NCBI GenBank assembly: GCA_947631905.1
Contig: CANRND010000004.1
Span: 41,604 to 105,603, forward strand
Length of the DNA: 64,000 nucleotides
Origin: an uncultured Clostridia bacterium
GTDB lineage: Bacteria > Bacillota > Clostridia > Christensenellales > Borkfalkiaceae
Direction of reading: 5' to 3'
Below are positions 8,481 to 15,494 of this stretch, one piece after another. The notes under the pieces are model-generated. The model was not told the origin of the DNA, made no database searches, and saw only the letters and a list, made by a program, of their open reading frames with translations. Every line of letters starts with the position of its first letter. Within the stretch, counting starts at the first letter, position 1. The translations under genes were made by a program, and so were the position numbers.

Positions 8481-9100
8481 GTAAAATACAGTGTTCCTTG
8501 CACAGGACCCTTGCTACCGAGCAATTCCCTTGCAAGTCCGCTCATCGAGCGCATTTCACCGTGATAAGAAACCCTGCGCTCATCGGCAACAGTGCAAAGG
8601 ATGGAGGGATCGTGCGAAAACGTGAGCTCTGCCCCGACAGGAATGCCGCACTTTGCAAAGGAGAAATTTTCCCGCCGCTCGTGGCTCTCCGTTTCGATCT
8701 CTTCGGCAAGTTCCTCCGCTTCCCTCTCCGCCTTGTTCGGCGCGACTTTCTTTAACCGCTTTGTACTTCCCGTGATCTTTGCGATCCCTTCGAGAAGCGC
8801 ATAGGCGTCCTCGGCGCTCATGGCGTAAAATTCCCGCACCCGCTTTTTGCCCTCGAAATTTTCGATCGCCCGCAAATTGGGATTTAGGTTATCGATGATC
8901 TTATGTAGCTCAATATCGGAAAGACGGGACTGCACGCCGTATATGGCATACACCCGAAAGGCGAACGGAACGCATTCGCTTCGGTTGAGCTGTGCGAGCC
9001 GCTTGTCGATGTCGTCCGCATACCCGATCTTTACATAGTCGGGAAAGGAGGGATTGGTCAAGATATAGATGACGCCCTGTTCTTTCTGTTCGTTGTCCAT
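8414..9100 (-). CDS. GIY-YIG nuclease family protein (T5orf172-like)
   Basis: The 228-residue protein has an N-terminal GIY-YIG-type domain (VIYILTNPS...VKIGYADDIDKRLAQLN...FEGKKRVREFY) similar to T5orf172/Mug113 proteins. A charged linker follows, and then a C-terminal domain (about 150-225) beginning FSFAKCGIPVGAELTF and containing VQGTLYFTYEGELL, resembling the RAMA/DUF4357-type domain attached to such nucleases. The start is ATG 9100 because AAAGGAGA lies 6 nt upstream; an upstream in-frame start at 9133 has no ribosome site. It has its own promoter. The role is unknown; it may be DNA processing or a mobile-element remnant. Confidence 0.85.
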   Translation of the reverse strand: MDNEQKEQGVIYILTNPSFPDYVKIGYADDIDKRLAQLNRSECVPFAFRVYAIYGVQSRLSDIELHKIIDNLNPNLRAIENFEGKKRVREFYAMSAEDAYALLEGIAKITGSTKRLKKVAPNKAEREAEELAEEIETESHERRENFSFAKCGIPVGAELTFSHDPSILCTVADERRVSYHGEMRSMSGLARELLGSKGPVQGTLYFTYEGELLTDRRNRLERENKERK

Positions 9101-9123
9101 GCGCTTCTCCTTTGTTTGTCCTA

Positions 9124-9152
9124 AGTATATCACAGTCCTGCCGAAAAATCAA
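9124..9152 (-). promoter_or_regulatory. sigma-A promoter of the GIY-YIG gene
   Basis: On the minus strand TTGATT (9152-9147) and TATACT (9129-9124) are separated by 17 nt, 23 nt before the start. Confidence 0.7.
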
Positions 9153-9164
9153 CCGTTCATTTCT

Positions 9165-9692
9165 TTATTCCCCGAAAAATCTCCTTATGATTTCCGCGAT
9201 CTTGCTTTTATACACGATGTTCCCGTTTCCGCCCGCAAAACAGAGCGGCGGATACACCACGCACCACCAGTTGTCCCCCTTGCCCGAGCCGAGTTCTAAG
9301 ATGAGTGCGTCGTACACACCCGCCTCCAAAGTGAGGTTTTCATACACCCGTGTGGGGAAATTCTCCTGCTTCAAGGTCGCCTTTGCGCCGTATGCAAACC
9401 CGTTTGTGCGCAATACTTCTTCCGCGACGTCTTCGATCTCCCCGAGCAAATTCCCGATCTTTTGCATCGCTTCCGCCTTGCTATCGCACTCCGCCACGGC
9501 GGGCGTGAGAAATTCCACCACCTTATCGCGCACTTTGTACTTGACCGCCTGCGCTTCCGCCTCGTTGGAATCCGCGCGGATATGCACCCGCAGATAGGAC
9601 GCGTTTTCGCTTTCCCTCCCGTTGAAGCCCCCGAACGCAAACACGGTAGCAATCAGACCCGCCAACAGACACACGACCGCGATTTTTTTCAT
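9165..9692 (-). CDS. spoIIR: stage II sporulation protein R
   Basis: SpoIIR is a secreted forespore protein that triggers SpoIIGA to process pro-sigma-E in the mother cell. The 175-residue protein starts with a signal peptide (KKIAVVCLLAGLIATVFAF). The family signature follows: YLRVHIRADSNEAEAQ, then KVRDKVVEFL, and LEAGVYDALILELGSGKGDNWWCVVYPPLCF near the C-terminus. The gene is monocistronic in appearance. Its GGAGGT ribosome site forms the 3' arm of a 7-bp hairpin (9700-9722). Its presence indicates a spore-forming lineage. Confidence 0.95.
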   Translation of the reverse strand: MKKIAVVCLLAGLIATVFAFGGFNGRESENASYLRVHIRADSNEAEAQAVKYKVRDKVVEFLTPAVAECDSKAEAMQKIGNLLGEIEDVAEEVLRTNGFAYGAKATLKQENFPTRVYENLTLEAGVYDALILELGSGKGDNWWCVVYPPLCFAGGNGNIVYKSKIAEIIRRFFGE

Positions 9693-9699
9693 AAAACGA

Positions 9700-9722
9700 C
9701 CTCCGCTTTTTCTTCGCGGAGG
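9700..9722 (-). promoter_or_regulatory. hairpin masking the spoIIR ribosome-binding site
   Basis: CCTCCGC (9722-9716) and GCGGAGG (9706-9700) on the minus strand are perfectly complementary, with a 9-nt A-rich loop. The 3' arm is the Shine-Dalgarno itself. This could limit spoIIR translation; the role is inference. Confidence 0.5.
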
Positions 9723-9750
9723 TTATTGACCGATGAGAAAAGTTTTATAC
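9722..9750 (-). promoter_or_regulatory. possible sigma-F promoter of spoIIR (weak)
   Basis: On the minus strand GTATA (9750-9746) and GGTCAATAAC (9731-9722) are separated by 14 nt. This partly fits the forespore sigma-F pattern GYATA and GGNNANAMTR, which is expected for spoIIR. Three of the ten -10 positions mismatch, so this is tentative. Confidence 0.3.
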
Positions 9751-9765
9751 CTTAACGTTTGTATT

Positions 9766-10434
9766 TTAACGCATGCCTGCAATGTGCCAGCTCTCTTCGA
9801 GAAAGTTTTCGATCTCCTCTAACCCCACGCTCCCATCGAGCGGGAGAGCGATCCAGTGCTTTTTGTTCATGTGCCAGCCGCGGAACACTTTCACGTTGTC
9901 TACCAAAAGTTCTATCTCCGCGGGGTCGGCGCGCACGTCGAGGATCTCCACATTTCCCTCGCCCGCGATCCCGAGCTTCTTGCGCGCCACCGTGAGGACC
10001 GCGCCGTACCACTTCCCGTTGTCCTTTCTGCGCCAGATCGCGTTGTCGGGGAACTTTTCCCAGAGATATTCGGGTTCGTCGCCGTACTTTTCGCGCACGC
10101 GGGCGATGAGCTTTTTCGTGACCGCGCTCTTGAAAATCTCCGTATCAAAGCACCTTTCTGCGATATTTTGCAATACGGTTTCGTATTCTCCGCGCACCCG
10201 TCCGACGAACTCCCCCGCCGCACTCTCCACGAGGTGCAGGGTATACGGCTCCTCGGTGAGCGTATCCAACAGTTCGGTTTTTACCGTCCCGTCCTTTTGA
10301 ACGCGCACCGTCATTTCAAACTGTCCGTCGGCGACCTCCGTGCGGAACACGCACTCTCCGCCCTCTTCCAGAAAACCGTAGAGCCGCAATTTTTCAAAGT
10401 TCGGCGCTTTGAATTTGAAAAAGTCGGTCAGCAT
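9766..10434 (-). CDS. MmcQ/YjbR family protein
   Basis: The 222-residue protein has a C-terminal MmcQ/YjbR (CyaY-like fold) domain: PDNAIWRRKDNGKWYGAVLTV, then a strand with VEILDVRADP, then FRGWHMNKKHWIALPLDGSV. The N-terminal about 85 residues are beta-rich and of unknown role. The start ATG at 10434 overlaps the mnmA stop by 7 nt, so the two are translationally coupled. YjbR proteins are proposed to bind DNA or nucleotides, but no firm function is known. Homologues often have only the C-terminal domain. Confidence 0.85.
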   Translation of the reverse strand: MLTDFFKFKAPNFEKLRLYGFLEEGGECVFRTEVADGQFEMTVRVQKDGTVKTELLDTLTEEPYTLHLVESAAGEFVGRVRGEYETVLQNIAERCFDTEIFKSAVTKKLIARVREKYGDEPEYLWEKFPDNAIWRRKDNGKWYGAVLTVARKKLGIAGEGNVEILDVRADPAEIELLVDNVKVFRGWHMNKKHWIALPLDGSVGLEEIENFLEESWHIAGMR

Positions 10435-11516
10435 GTTAAATCCGTCCCCGTAATCACGCCCCCGCCGAGGCACTGCGTTTCGTCGTAGAGGACGGCGTAC
10501 TGCCCCTCGGTGACCGCGCGCTGGGGTTCGCGGAAGAAAATTTCCGCCCCCGTTTCCCCTTTCCGCACCACATGCACCGCCTGTTCGCTCTGGCGGTAGC
10601 GGAATTTGGCAAAGCAATCGAACTCCTCCGCTTTGGGGACGGACGGGATGTAGTTCATCCCTTGCACGGTGCAACGGGTGGAGTATAGCGGCGTTTCATC
10701 GCCGTGGGAGACGTAGAGAATGTTGTTTTTCAGGTCCTTTTTGACGACGAACCATCTGCCCTCTTCCCCCTTTCTGCCGCCGAGGTCCAGCCCCCGCCGC
10801 TGCCCGAGGGTGTAGTACATGAGGCCGATATGCTCGCCCACTTCCTCGCCCGAGAGCGTGAGAATTTTGCCCGGTTGCGCGGGCAGATATTCCTGCAAGA
10901 ATTTGCGGAAGTTGCGTTCGCCGATAAAGCACACGCCCGTGCTATCTTTTTTTTCGGCCGTGGAAAGATGTCCGCGCGCGGCGATCTCCCGCACCTCGGC
11001 TTTCATAAGAGAGGCGAGCGGGAAGAGAACGCCGTCGAGTTGGGGCTGGGTGAGCTGGTTGAGAAAGTAGGTCTGGTCCTTGCTTTGGTCTTTGGCTTTG
11101 AGCAGGCGGTGGACGCCGTTTTCGTGCGAAATGCCGCAGTAATGCCCCGTGGCGATATAGTCCGCGCCGAGCGCCTTTGCGTACTCCTTAAAGGGACCGA
11201 ACTTGATCTCGCGGTTGCAGAGGACGTCGGGGTTGGGAGTCCTGCCCGCGCGGTACTCGGCAAGGAAGTAGGAAAAGACGCGCTCCATATATTCTTTGGC
11301 GAAGTTGACGGAATAATAGGGCATGCCGAGAAGCCCGCACACCCGCTTGACGTCCTCGAAGTCCTCCTCCGCGGTGCAAGCGCCGCCGACATCGTCCTCT
11401 TCCCAATTCTTCATAAAGAGGCCCACGGCATGATAGCCCTGCTCCTTTAAGAGAAGGGCGGCGACCGAGCTATCCACTCCCCCGCTCATTCCGACGACGA
11501 CCGTCTTTTGCGACAC
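10428..11516 (-). CDS. mnmA: tRNA-specific 2-thiouridylase MnmA
   Basis: MnmA transfers sulfur to U34 of tRNA Lys, Glu and Gln, using ATP to activate the uridine. The 362-residue protein has the PP-loop motif SGGVDSS (11-17) and the two expected catalytic cysteines, in PDVLCNREIKFGPF and in STGVCFIGERNF. The C-terminal beta domain contains GLMYYTLGQRRGL. The start is GTG at 11516 with GGGAG 9 nt upstream. It is followed by an overlapping MmcQ/YjbR gene and is divergent from tRNA-Arg. Confidence 0.97.
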   Translation of the reverse strand: MSQKTVVVGMSGGVDSSVAALLLKEQGYHAVGLFMKNWEEDDVGGACTAEEDFEDVKRVCGLLGMPYYSVNFAKEYMERVFSYFLAEYRAGRTPNPDVLCNREIKFGPFKEYAKALGADYIATGHYCGISHENGVHRLLKAKDQSKDQTYFLNQLTQPQLDGVLFPLASLMKAEVREIAARGHLSTAEKKDSTGVCFIGERNFRKFLQEYLPAQPGKILTLSGEEVGEHIGLMYYTLGQRRGLDLGGRKGEEGRWFVVKKDLKNNILYVSHGDETPLYSTRCTVQGMNYIPSVPKAEEFDCFAKFRYRQSEQAVHVVRKGETGAEIFFREPQRAVTEGQYAVLYDETQCLGGGVITGTDLTC

Positions 11517-11595
11517 GATTTTGCGCTCCCGAAAATTTTTTCTTTATTTTACCATATTCCCGCAAAAATATAAAGCATTTTTTCGGGGAATGTGC

Positions 11596-11601
11596 TATAA
11601 T
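11596..11601 (+). promoter_or_regulatory. -10 element of the tRNA-Arg promoter
   Basis: A perfect TATAAT lies 20 nt before the tRNA. No convincing -35 hexamer is seen at the usual spacing. Confidence 0.45.
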
Positions 11602-11620
11602 GGAAAAACAATGACGGCGC

Positions 11621-11697
11621 GTACTCGTAGTGTAATTGGATAACATTATGGCCTCCGACGCCATCGACTCCGGGTTCGAGCCCCGGCGGGTACACCA
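11621..11697 (+). tRNA. tRNA-Arg (anticodon CCG)
   Basis: The acceptor stem GTACTCG pairs with CGGGTAC (one G-U). The anticodon stem ATGGC/GCCAT encloses CTCCGAC, with anticodon CCG at 11655-11657. The T arm is CCGGG-TTCGAGC-CCCGG. The 3' CCA is encoded. It reads the CGG codon. A strong terminator follows directly. Confidence 0.95.
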
Positions 11698-11733
11698 AAA
11701 GCGCAGAATGGCGATTGCCATTCTGCGCTTTTG
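11698..11733 (+). terminator. terminator of tRNA-Arg
   Basis: AAAGCGCAGAATGGC pairs perfectly with GCCATTCTGCGCTTT around a GATT loop and is followed by T residues. The stem is symmetrical and could act in both directions. Its AATGGCGATT centre is also the centre of stem 3 in element E copies. Confidence 0.85.
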
Positions 11734-11749
11734 TTACCCCCGCCAACGG

Positions 11750-11848
11750 GGCGAGAACCCGCAGGGTTCGCCCCGCCCGAGGTTTCTGTTTGTGCTACTA
11801 AGGGCGGCACGAGCCGCTTCGCGGCGAAGTAGCCCGACGGATACACCA
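11750..11848 (+). repeat. palindromic modules with a partial copy of the tRNA 3' end
   Basis: A hairpin (GGGGCGA...TCGCCCC, about 11755-11776) is followed by CGGCACGAG-CCGC-TTC-GCGG-CGAAGTAG (11805-11832) and then CCCGACGGATACACCA (11833-11848), which resembles the tRNA-Arg end. The CACGAG...CGAAGTAG module recurs, with a different paired core, at about 12475, 18890-18912, 25845-25875 and 26440-26460. No gene is visible. Confidence 0.6.
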
Positions 11849-11933
11849 CAAAGAACGTAAGTCGAACCTCGGCTTGCGTTTTTTTCATAATTAAATAGAA
11901 TGAACCCGGTTCAATACCGAACTCATTCACAAA

Positions 11934-12320
11934 TCATTTCACTAATTTTTTTCTTATTTGCAATATCAGAATACTTAACCCTAAAGCAAATATTGCCCCG
12001 AATACAGTTAACGATGTAATAGCAAAAGGCAATTCACGCTCTATCACCTCATTAGAAAGCGTAAATATCAAGACAATCATAAAAGGTACACCAAGATAAA
12101 CGGTTGAAAAAATATCAACGCCCAAAACACTTTCATCCCAGCCTTGCAGGAAACAAATAACGAAATATACGAAAGCATAAATCGCAAATGCGTAGTACCA
12201 ACCGATACCCGAAACGGAACCACTATGCGAATAGCCGTATTCGTAACCGATTTTCCCAACCATCAATCCGAATAATAATAGTGTAAATGCAAATTTGATA
12301 TATCGGATAATTTTCATCAT
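11934..12320 (-). CDS. small four-helix membrane protein, unknown
   Basis: The 128-residue protein has about four hydrophobic segments (residues about 7-23, 42-60, 73-92 and 100-121) and short charged loops, ending LQIRKKLVK. I do not recognise a family. Base composition is noticeably more AT-rich than its neighbours, and the gene is embedded between repeat clusters, which suggests a recent arrival. ATG 12320 is followed by a second ATG three nt later; a weak AAGAGA lies upstream. It has its own TTGACA promoter. Confidence 0.7.
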   Translation of the reverse strand: MMKIIRYIKFAFTLLLFGLMVGKIGYEYGYSHSGSVSGIGWYYAFAIYAFVYFVICFLQGWDESVLGVDIFSTVYLGVPFMIVLIFTLSNEVIERELPFAITSLTVFGAIFALGLSILILQIRKKLVK

Positions 12321-12355
12321 TAATCTCTTATATGAGCTATATCTCTCTTATTATA

Positions 12356-12384
12356 ATCTTACCAAAATTTATACGATTTGTCAA
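12356..12384 (-). promoter_or_regulatory. promoter of the small membrane protein
   Basis: On the minus strand a perfect TTGACA (12384-12379) is 17 nt from TAAGAT (12361-12356). A TATAAT lies a few nt further downstream. Confidence 0.6.
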
Positions 12385-12469
12385 TAGCAGACAAAATTTT
12401 TTAATATCCCCGACACGCAGGATAAAGCTCTCTCCGCGCTAAACAAAATCCTATGTTTTCATCATATGC

Positions 12470-12710
12470 GGCGCACGAGCGGGCTTTGCCCGCGAAGTAG
12501 CCCCGGCGGGAGTCGGACACCCTTCGACAAGCTCAGGGTGACGTGTTAGAACATGGTGAGATTTCTCCACTCCGCTCGCGTTGCTCGCTACGGTCGAAAT
12601 GACAAATCAACCCCGAGCCGTTCCAAAATGTCATGTTGAGCGGAACGAAGTGAAGTCGAAACATCTCTACCTCGTTGCCGCTCGCACGGCTGAAACGAAA
12701 TGACATAAAA
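12470..12710. repeat. mosaic of small palindromic repeats
   Basis: In order these are a CACGAG-CGGGC-TTT-GCCCG-CGAAGTAG module (about 12475-12500), a CACCCTTCGACAAGCTCAGG module (about 12519-12541, repeated at 18962) and two family A palindromes (about 12548-12604 and 12628-12705). No coding frame in this stretch is credible. Confidence 0.75.
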
Positions 12711-12730
12711 AAACAATGCAAGCGCATAGA

Positions 12731-12760
12731 AAAAAAGGAACGGCGGACCGTTCCTTTTTT
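12731..12760 (-). terminator. terminator downstream of the aquaporin gene
   Basis: AAAAAAGGAACGG pairs with CCGTTCCTTTTTT around a CGGA loop, and the T run follows on either strand. It lies 20 nt after the aquaporin stop. Confidence 0.8.
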
Positions 12761-12780
12761 TCTATGCCCTGTTTAACGGT

Positions 12781-13488
12781 TTATCTCCGCGGCTTTTCTT
12801 CCTTTTTGCTTTCCAAAAAGCTGTACAACGCCGCCGCAAACACCGCGCCCAAAATGGGACCCGCAATAAAGATCCAGATCTGCGAGATCGCCGTAAAGTC
12901 GCCGCCGATCATTTGGAGCAGAGCGGGACCGATCGAACGCGCGGGATTGACCGACGTACCCGTGAGACGGATGCCGAGCAGATGCACGAGCGTGAGCGCA
13001 AGCCCGATGACAACTCCCGTGACCGCCTTATTCTCTGTTTTACTCGTGACCCCCAAAATGGCAAGCACGAACGCGAACGTTAAAACGATTTCGACGACAA
13101 GCCCCACAAACAGCGAACCGACGTCCCCGTATGCCGTGATGAGCGTCGGTTGCACGGCATTGCCGCCCAACGACGAAAAATCTCCGAAGAACAGCCCGAC
13201 GACCGCCGCCCCCGCGATCGCGCCGAGGACCTGGCTGACGACATAGCCGACGTAATCCCGCGCCGTCATTTTGCCGCTCAGCAGCATCGCCGTGGAGACG
13301 GCGGGGTTGATATGGCAGCCCGAGATGTTCCCGATGGAATACGCCATTGCCACGATGACAAGCCCGAACGCGAGCGCCGTTGCAACGATCCCGTCGTTCC
13401 CCGTGCAGCCCGTGGCGACCGCCACGCCGCAACCGAACACGACGAGGATAAACGTGCCGACAAATTCCGCAATACATTTTTTCAGCAT
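12781..13488 (-). CDS. aquaporin (MIP family)
   Basis: This is a membrane channel for water, possibly also small neutral solutes. The 235-residue protein has six hydrophobic helices and both NPA half-helices, in GCHINPAVS (about residue 65) and GTSVNPARSIGPAL (about 185). The Arg after the second NPA is present, and the overall form resembles AqpZ-like channels more than glycerol facilitators. The AAGGAGG site is 7 nt before the ATG. It is monocistronic with a consensus promoter and terminator, divergent from secB. Confidence 0.93.
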   Translation of the reverse strand: MLKKCIAEFVGTFILVVFGCGVAVATGCTGNDGIVATALAFGLVIVAMAYSIGNISGCHINPAVSTAMLLSGKMTARDYVGYVVSQVLGAIAGAAVVGLFFGDFSSLGGNAVQPTLITAYGDVGSLFVGLVVEIVLTFAFVLAILGVTSKTENKAVTGVVIGLALTLVHLLGIRLTGTSVNPARSIGPALLQMIGGDFTAISQIWIFIAGPILGAVFAAALYSFLESKKEEKPRR

Positions 13489-13514
13489 AAAAAAGCCTCC
13501 TTTTTCTTAACGGC

Positions 13515-13543
13515 ATTTTAGCACTTCCGCGGCGCAATGTCAA
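13515..13543 (-). promoter_or_regulatory. sigma-A promoter of the aquaporin gene
   Basis: On the minus strand TTGACA (13543-13538) and TAAAAT (13520-13515) are separated by 17 nt. Confidence 0.75.
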
Positions 13544-13611
13544 ACCGATTTCCCCCTTTCCTCCGATTTAACGGGGCGGACGGCAATATTTCGGAAAAAT
13601 TTTTTCGGATA

Positions 13612-13654
13612 TTGACACCGCCCGCGTTTGATGTTAAACTTTTTGTGGTATAAT
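13612..13654 (+). promoter_or_regulatory. tandem promoters of secB
   Basis: TTGACA (13612-13617) is 17 nt from TAAACT (13635-13640). A second perfect TATAAT lies at 13649-13654 with a weak TTTGAT 16 nt upstream. Confidence 0.65.
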
Positions 13655-13685
13655 AAAAGAAAACAAAAAGCGAGGTATTCCTGCC

Positions 13686-14135
13686 ATGATCCAATATTCT
13701 CTGAAAGCGCTCTCCGCGGACGAGCTTTCCTTTAAGGTCAATCCCATGAAAACCGCCCCCGACACGCGGTTCGAAATCAAACCCCTGTTCTCCCGCCAGA
13801 TCAGACAGGCAAACGAAAACCCCAAGATCAACGTTGTGATCCTCGAATGCAAGATCGAAAGCACGGAAGAATCGCCCAAGCCCTTTAACCTGCTCGCCCG
13901 CTTTGTGGGCGTGTTCGAAGTGAACAATATGAATACGGACGAAGACAAGCGCATTTTTGCCATCAACGCAACGGAGACCATGTTCCCCTACCTGCGCGCG
14001 GCGGTCACCAACCTCACGGCGGATGCGCTCATCAATCCGCTCACTCTTCCCGTCGTTCCCGGAGCAACGCTCTTCCCCGACGACCGCGGCCCCAACCAAT
14101 ATACGCTCAACTTCGACCCGACGGTACTCAACTGA
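13686..14135 (+). CDS. secB: SecB-like protein-export chaperone
   Basis: SecB-fold chaperones hold preproteins unfolded for SecA. The 149-residue protein begins with beta strands and has the family C-terminal half ATETMFPYLRAAVTNLTADA followed by PLTLPVV. The spacing and the YLR...LT...PLxLP pattern match SecB homologues found in Bacillota, where the partner may be Sec or a specific toxin/antitoxin; no toxin gene is adjacent here. A CGAGGT site lies 9 nt before ATG 13686. It is single and well isolated between its promoter and terminator. Confidence 0.8.
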   Translation: MIQYSLKALSADELSFKVNPMKTAPDTRFEIKPLFSRQIRQANENPKINVVILECKIESTEESPKPFNLLARFVGVFEVNNMNTDEDKRIFAINATETMFPYLRAAVTNLTADALINPLTLPVVPGATLFPDDRGPNQYTLNFDPTVLN

Positions 14136-14181
14136 CCTTTCCAAACGGCCGCGCGCGGCCTGAAAACGCTTCTCATTGCCT

Positions 14182-14217
14182 AAAAAGGCGGTCCGCTCTA
14201 TGCAGGCCGCCTTTTTT
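14182..14217 (+). terminator. terminator of secB
   Basis: AAAGGCGG pairs with CCGCCTTT around a 15-nt loop and is followed by six T in total. A second GC palindrome (GGCCGCGCGCGGCC) lies about 30 nt upstream. Confidence 0.75.
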
Positions 14218-14262
14218 CGCGCCGCAAATCTCTCGTTTTTCACAGATTTTTCATTAAATTTG

Positions 14263-14291
14263 TTGACAGCCCCTGTCTGCTATGCTATAAT
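14263..14291 (+). promoter_or_regulatory. perfect-consensus sigma-A promoter of the glycosyltransferase operon
   Basis: TTGACA (14263-14268), 17 nt, TATAAT (14286-14291). The following leader to 14350 is AT-rich with repeated ATTATGACA/ATCATGACA motifs and the dyad TCATGACAAATGATGA, a possible operator. Confidence 0.85.
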
Positions 14292-14360
14292 TTCGTTATC
14301 ATAAAAAATTATGACAATTAAATTTATTATCATGACAAATGATGACGGAATGAGGTGCAT

Positions 14361-15494
14361 ATGAAGATCGTGATCGTCTGCGATGTTTTGGGCAAGCCGA
14401 ACAACGGCACAACGCTTGCGGCATATAATCTGATCGGCTTTCTGAAAGAACGTGGCCACGACGTAACCGTCGTCTGCGCGGATCAGGACAAGAAAGGCGC
14501 AGAGGGCTTCGAGGTCGTCCCCGTGCAGAATTGGGGACCGGTCAACTTGATTTTGAAGATGAACAACGTTTCCCTTGCAAAGGCGGACAAAAAGGTCCTC
14601 GCCCGCGCCATAGAGGGGGCGGACGCGGTACACGTTTTAATGCCCTTTCCCCTCGGGATCGCCGCCGCAAAACTTGCGAAAAAGGCGGGGATCGCCGTGA
14701 CCGCGAGCTTCCATGCGCAGGCGGAGAACGTCACCGCGCATATCGCCTGCATGAACAGCCGCCTCGCCAACCACATCACCTACCTGTGTTTTTATCATCT
14801 GCTCTATAAGCGGGTGGATACCGTCCACTACCCCACGCAGTTCATACGGGAACTCTTTGAACGGCAGGTGAAGCGGAAACTCCCCTGCCGCGTGATCTCC
14901 AACGGCGTGAACGATGTCTTTTTTGCCCACACGGAGCGGGAACGCCCCAACGAAAAGTTCACGATCTTCTGCGTGGGCAGGTTCAGCAAGGAAAAGGCGC
15001 AGCACACGCTCATCAAAGCCGTTGCAAAGAGCGGCCTGAAAGACAACGTGAAGCTCTGTTTTGCTGGGTGCGGTCCCAAAGAGAAGAAACTCAAACGGCT
15101 TGCCGCGCGGACGGGCGTGGACGCCGATTTTAAGTTCTACCCGCGGGACGAACTCCCCGCCGCCCTGCAAGGCGCGGACCTGTACGTACACACGGCGGTT
15201 GTGGAGATCGAAGCGATCTCCTGCCTCGAAGCGATCGCCGCGGGGCTTGTTCCCATCATCTGCAACTCCAAGCGGAGCGCGACCAAGAGTTTTGCGCTCG
15301 ACGGGCATTGCCTTTTCAAAGCGGGCGATGCGCGCGATCTCGCAGAAAAGATCGCCTACTTTTACCGCTCCCCCGAAAAGATCGCGGCGTACCGAAAAAA
15401 ATACGGCGATTTCAGGGAGCAGTTCCGCCAAGAGGACCAAATGCGGAAAATGGAGCAGATGCTCGAAGACGCCGCGGCGAAAACGACCAGATGA
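14361..15494 (+). CDS. glycosyltransferase family 4 (GT-B)
   Basis: The 377-residue protein is a GT-B enzyme transferring a sugar from a nucleotide sugar, most plausibly to a lipid acceptor at the membrane. The N-terminal domain begins MKIVIVCDVLGKPNNGTTLAA with the acceptor-side glycine region. The C-terminal Rossmann domain contains FTIFCVGRFSKEKAQHTLIKA, the stretch GCGPKEKKL and a donor-binding region AVVEIEAISCLEAIAAG with the E-x7-E pattern. ATG 14361 is preferred over GTG 14355 because GAGG lies 5 nt upstream. The stop overlaps the next gene by ATGA, so it is coupled to an acyltransferase. A glycolipid pathway is inference. Confidence 0.9.
   Translation: MKIVIVCDVLGKPNNGTTLAAYNLIGFLKERGHDVTVVCADQDKKGAEGFEVVPVQNWGPVNLILKMNNVSLAKADKKVLARAIEGADAVHVLMPFPLGIAAAKLAKKAGIAVTASFHAQAENVTAHIACMNSRLANHITYLCFYHLLYKRVDTVHYPTQFIRELFERQVKRKLPCRVISNGVNDVFFAHTERERPNEKFTIFCVGRFSKEKAQHTLIKAVAKSGLKDNVKLCFAGCGPKEKKLKRLAARTGVDADFKFYPRDELPAALQGADLYVHTAVVEIEAISCLEAIAAGLVPIICNSKRSATKSFALDGHCLFKAGDARDLAEKIAYFYRSPEKIAAYRKKYGDFREQFRQEDQMRKMEQMLEDAAAKTTR

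Noticed and set aside
8414..9100. Restriction-modification or homing-endonuclease system around the GIY-YIG protein
   Set aside because: No methyltransferase, intron or intein boundary is nearby; the neighbours are spoIIR and repeats.
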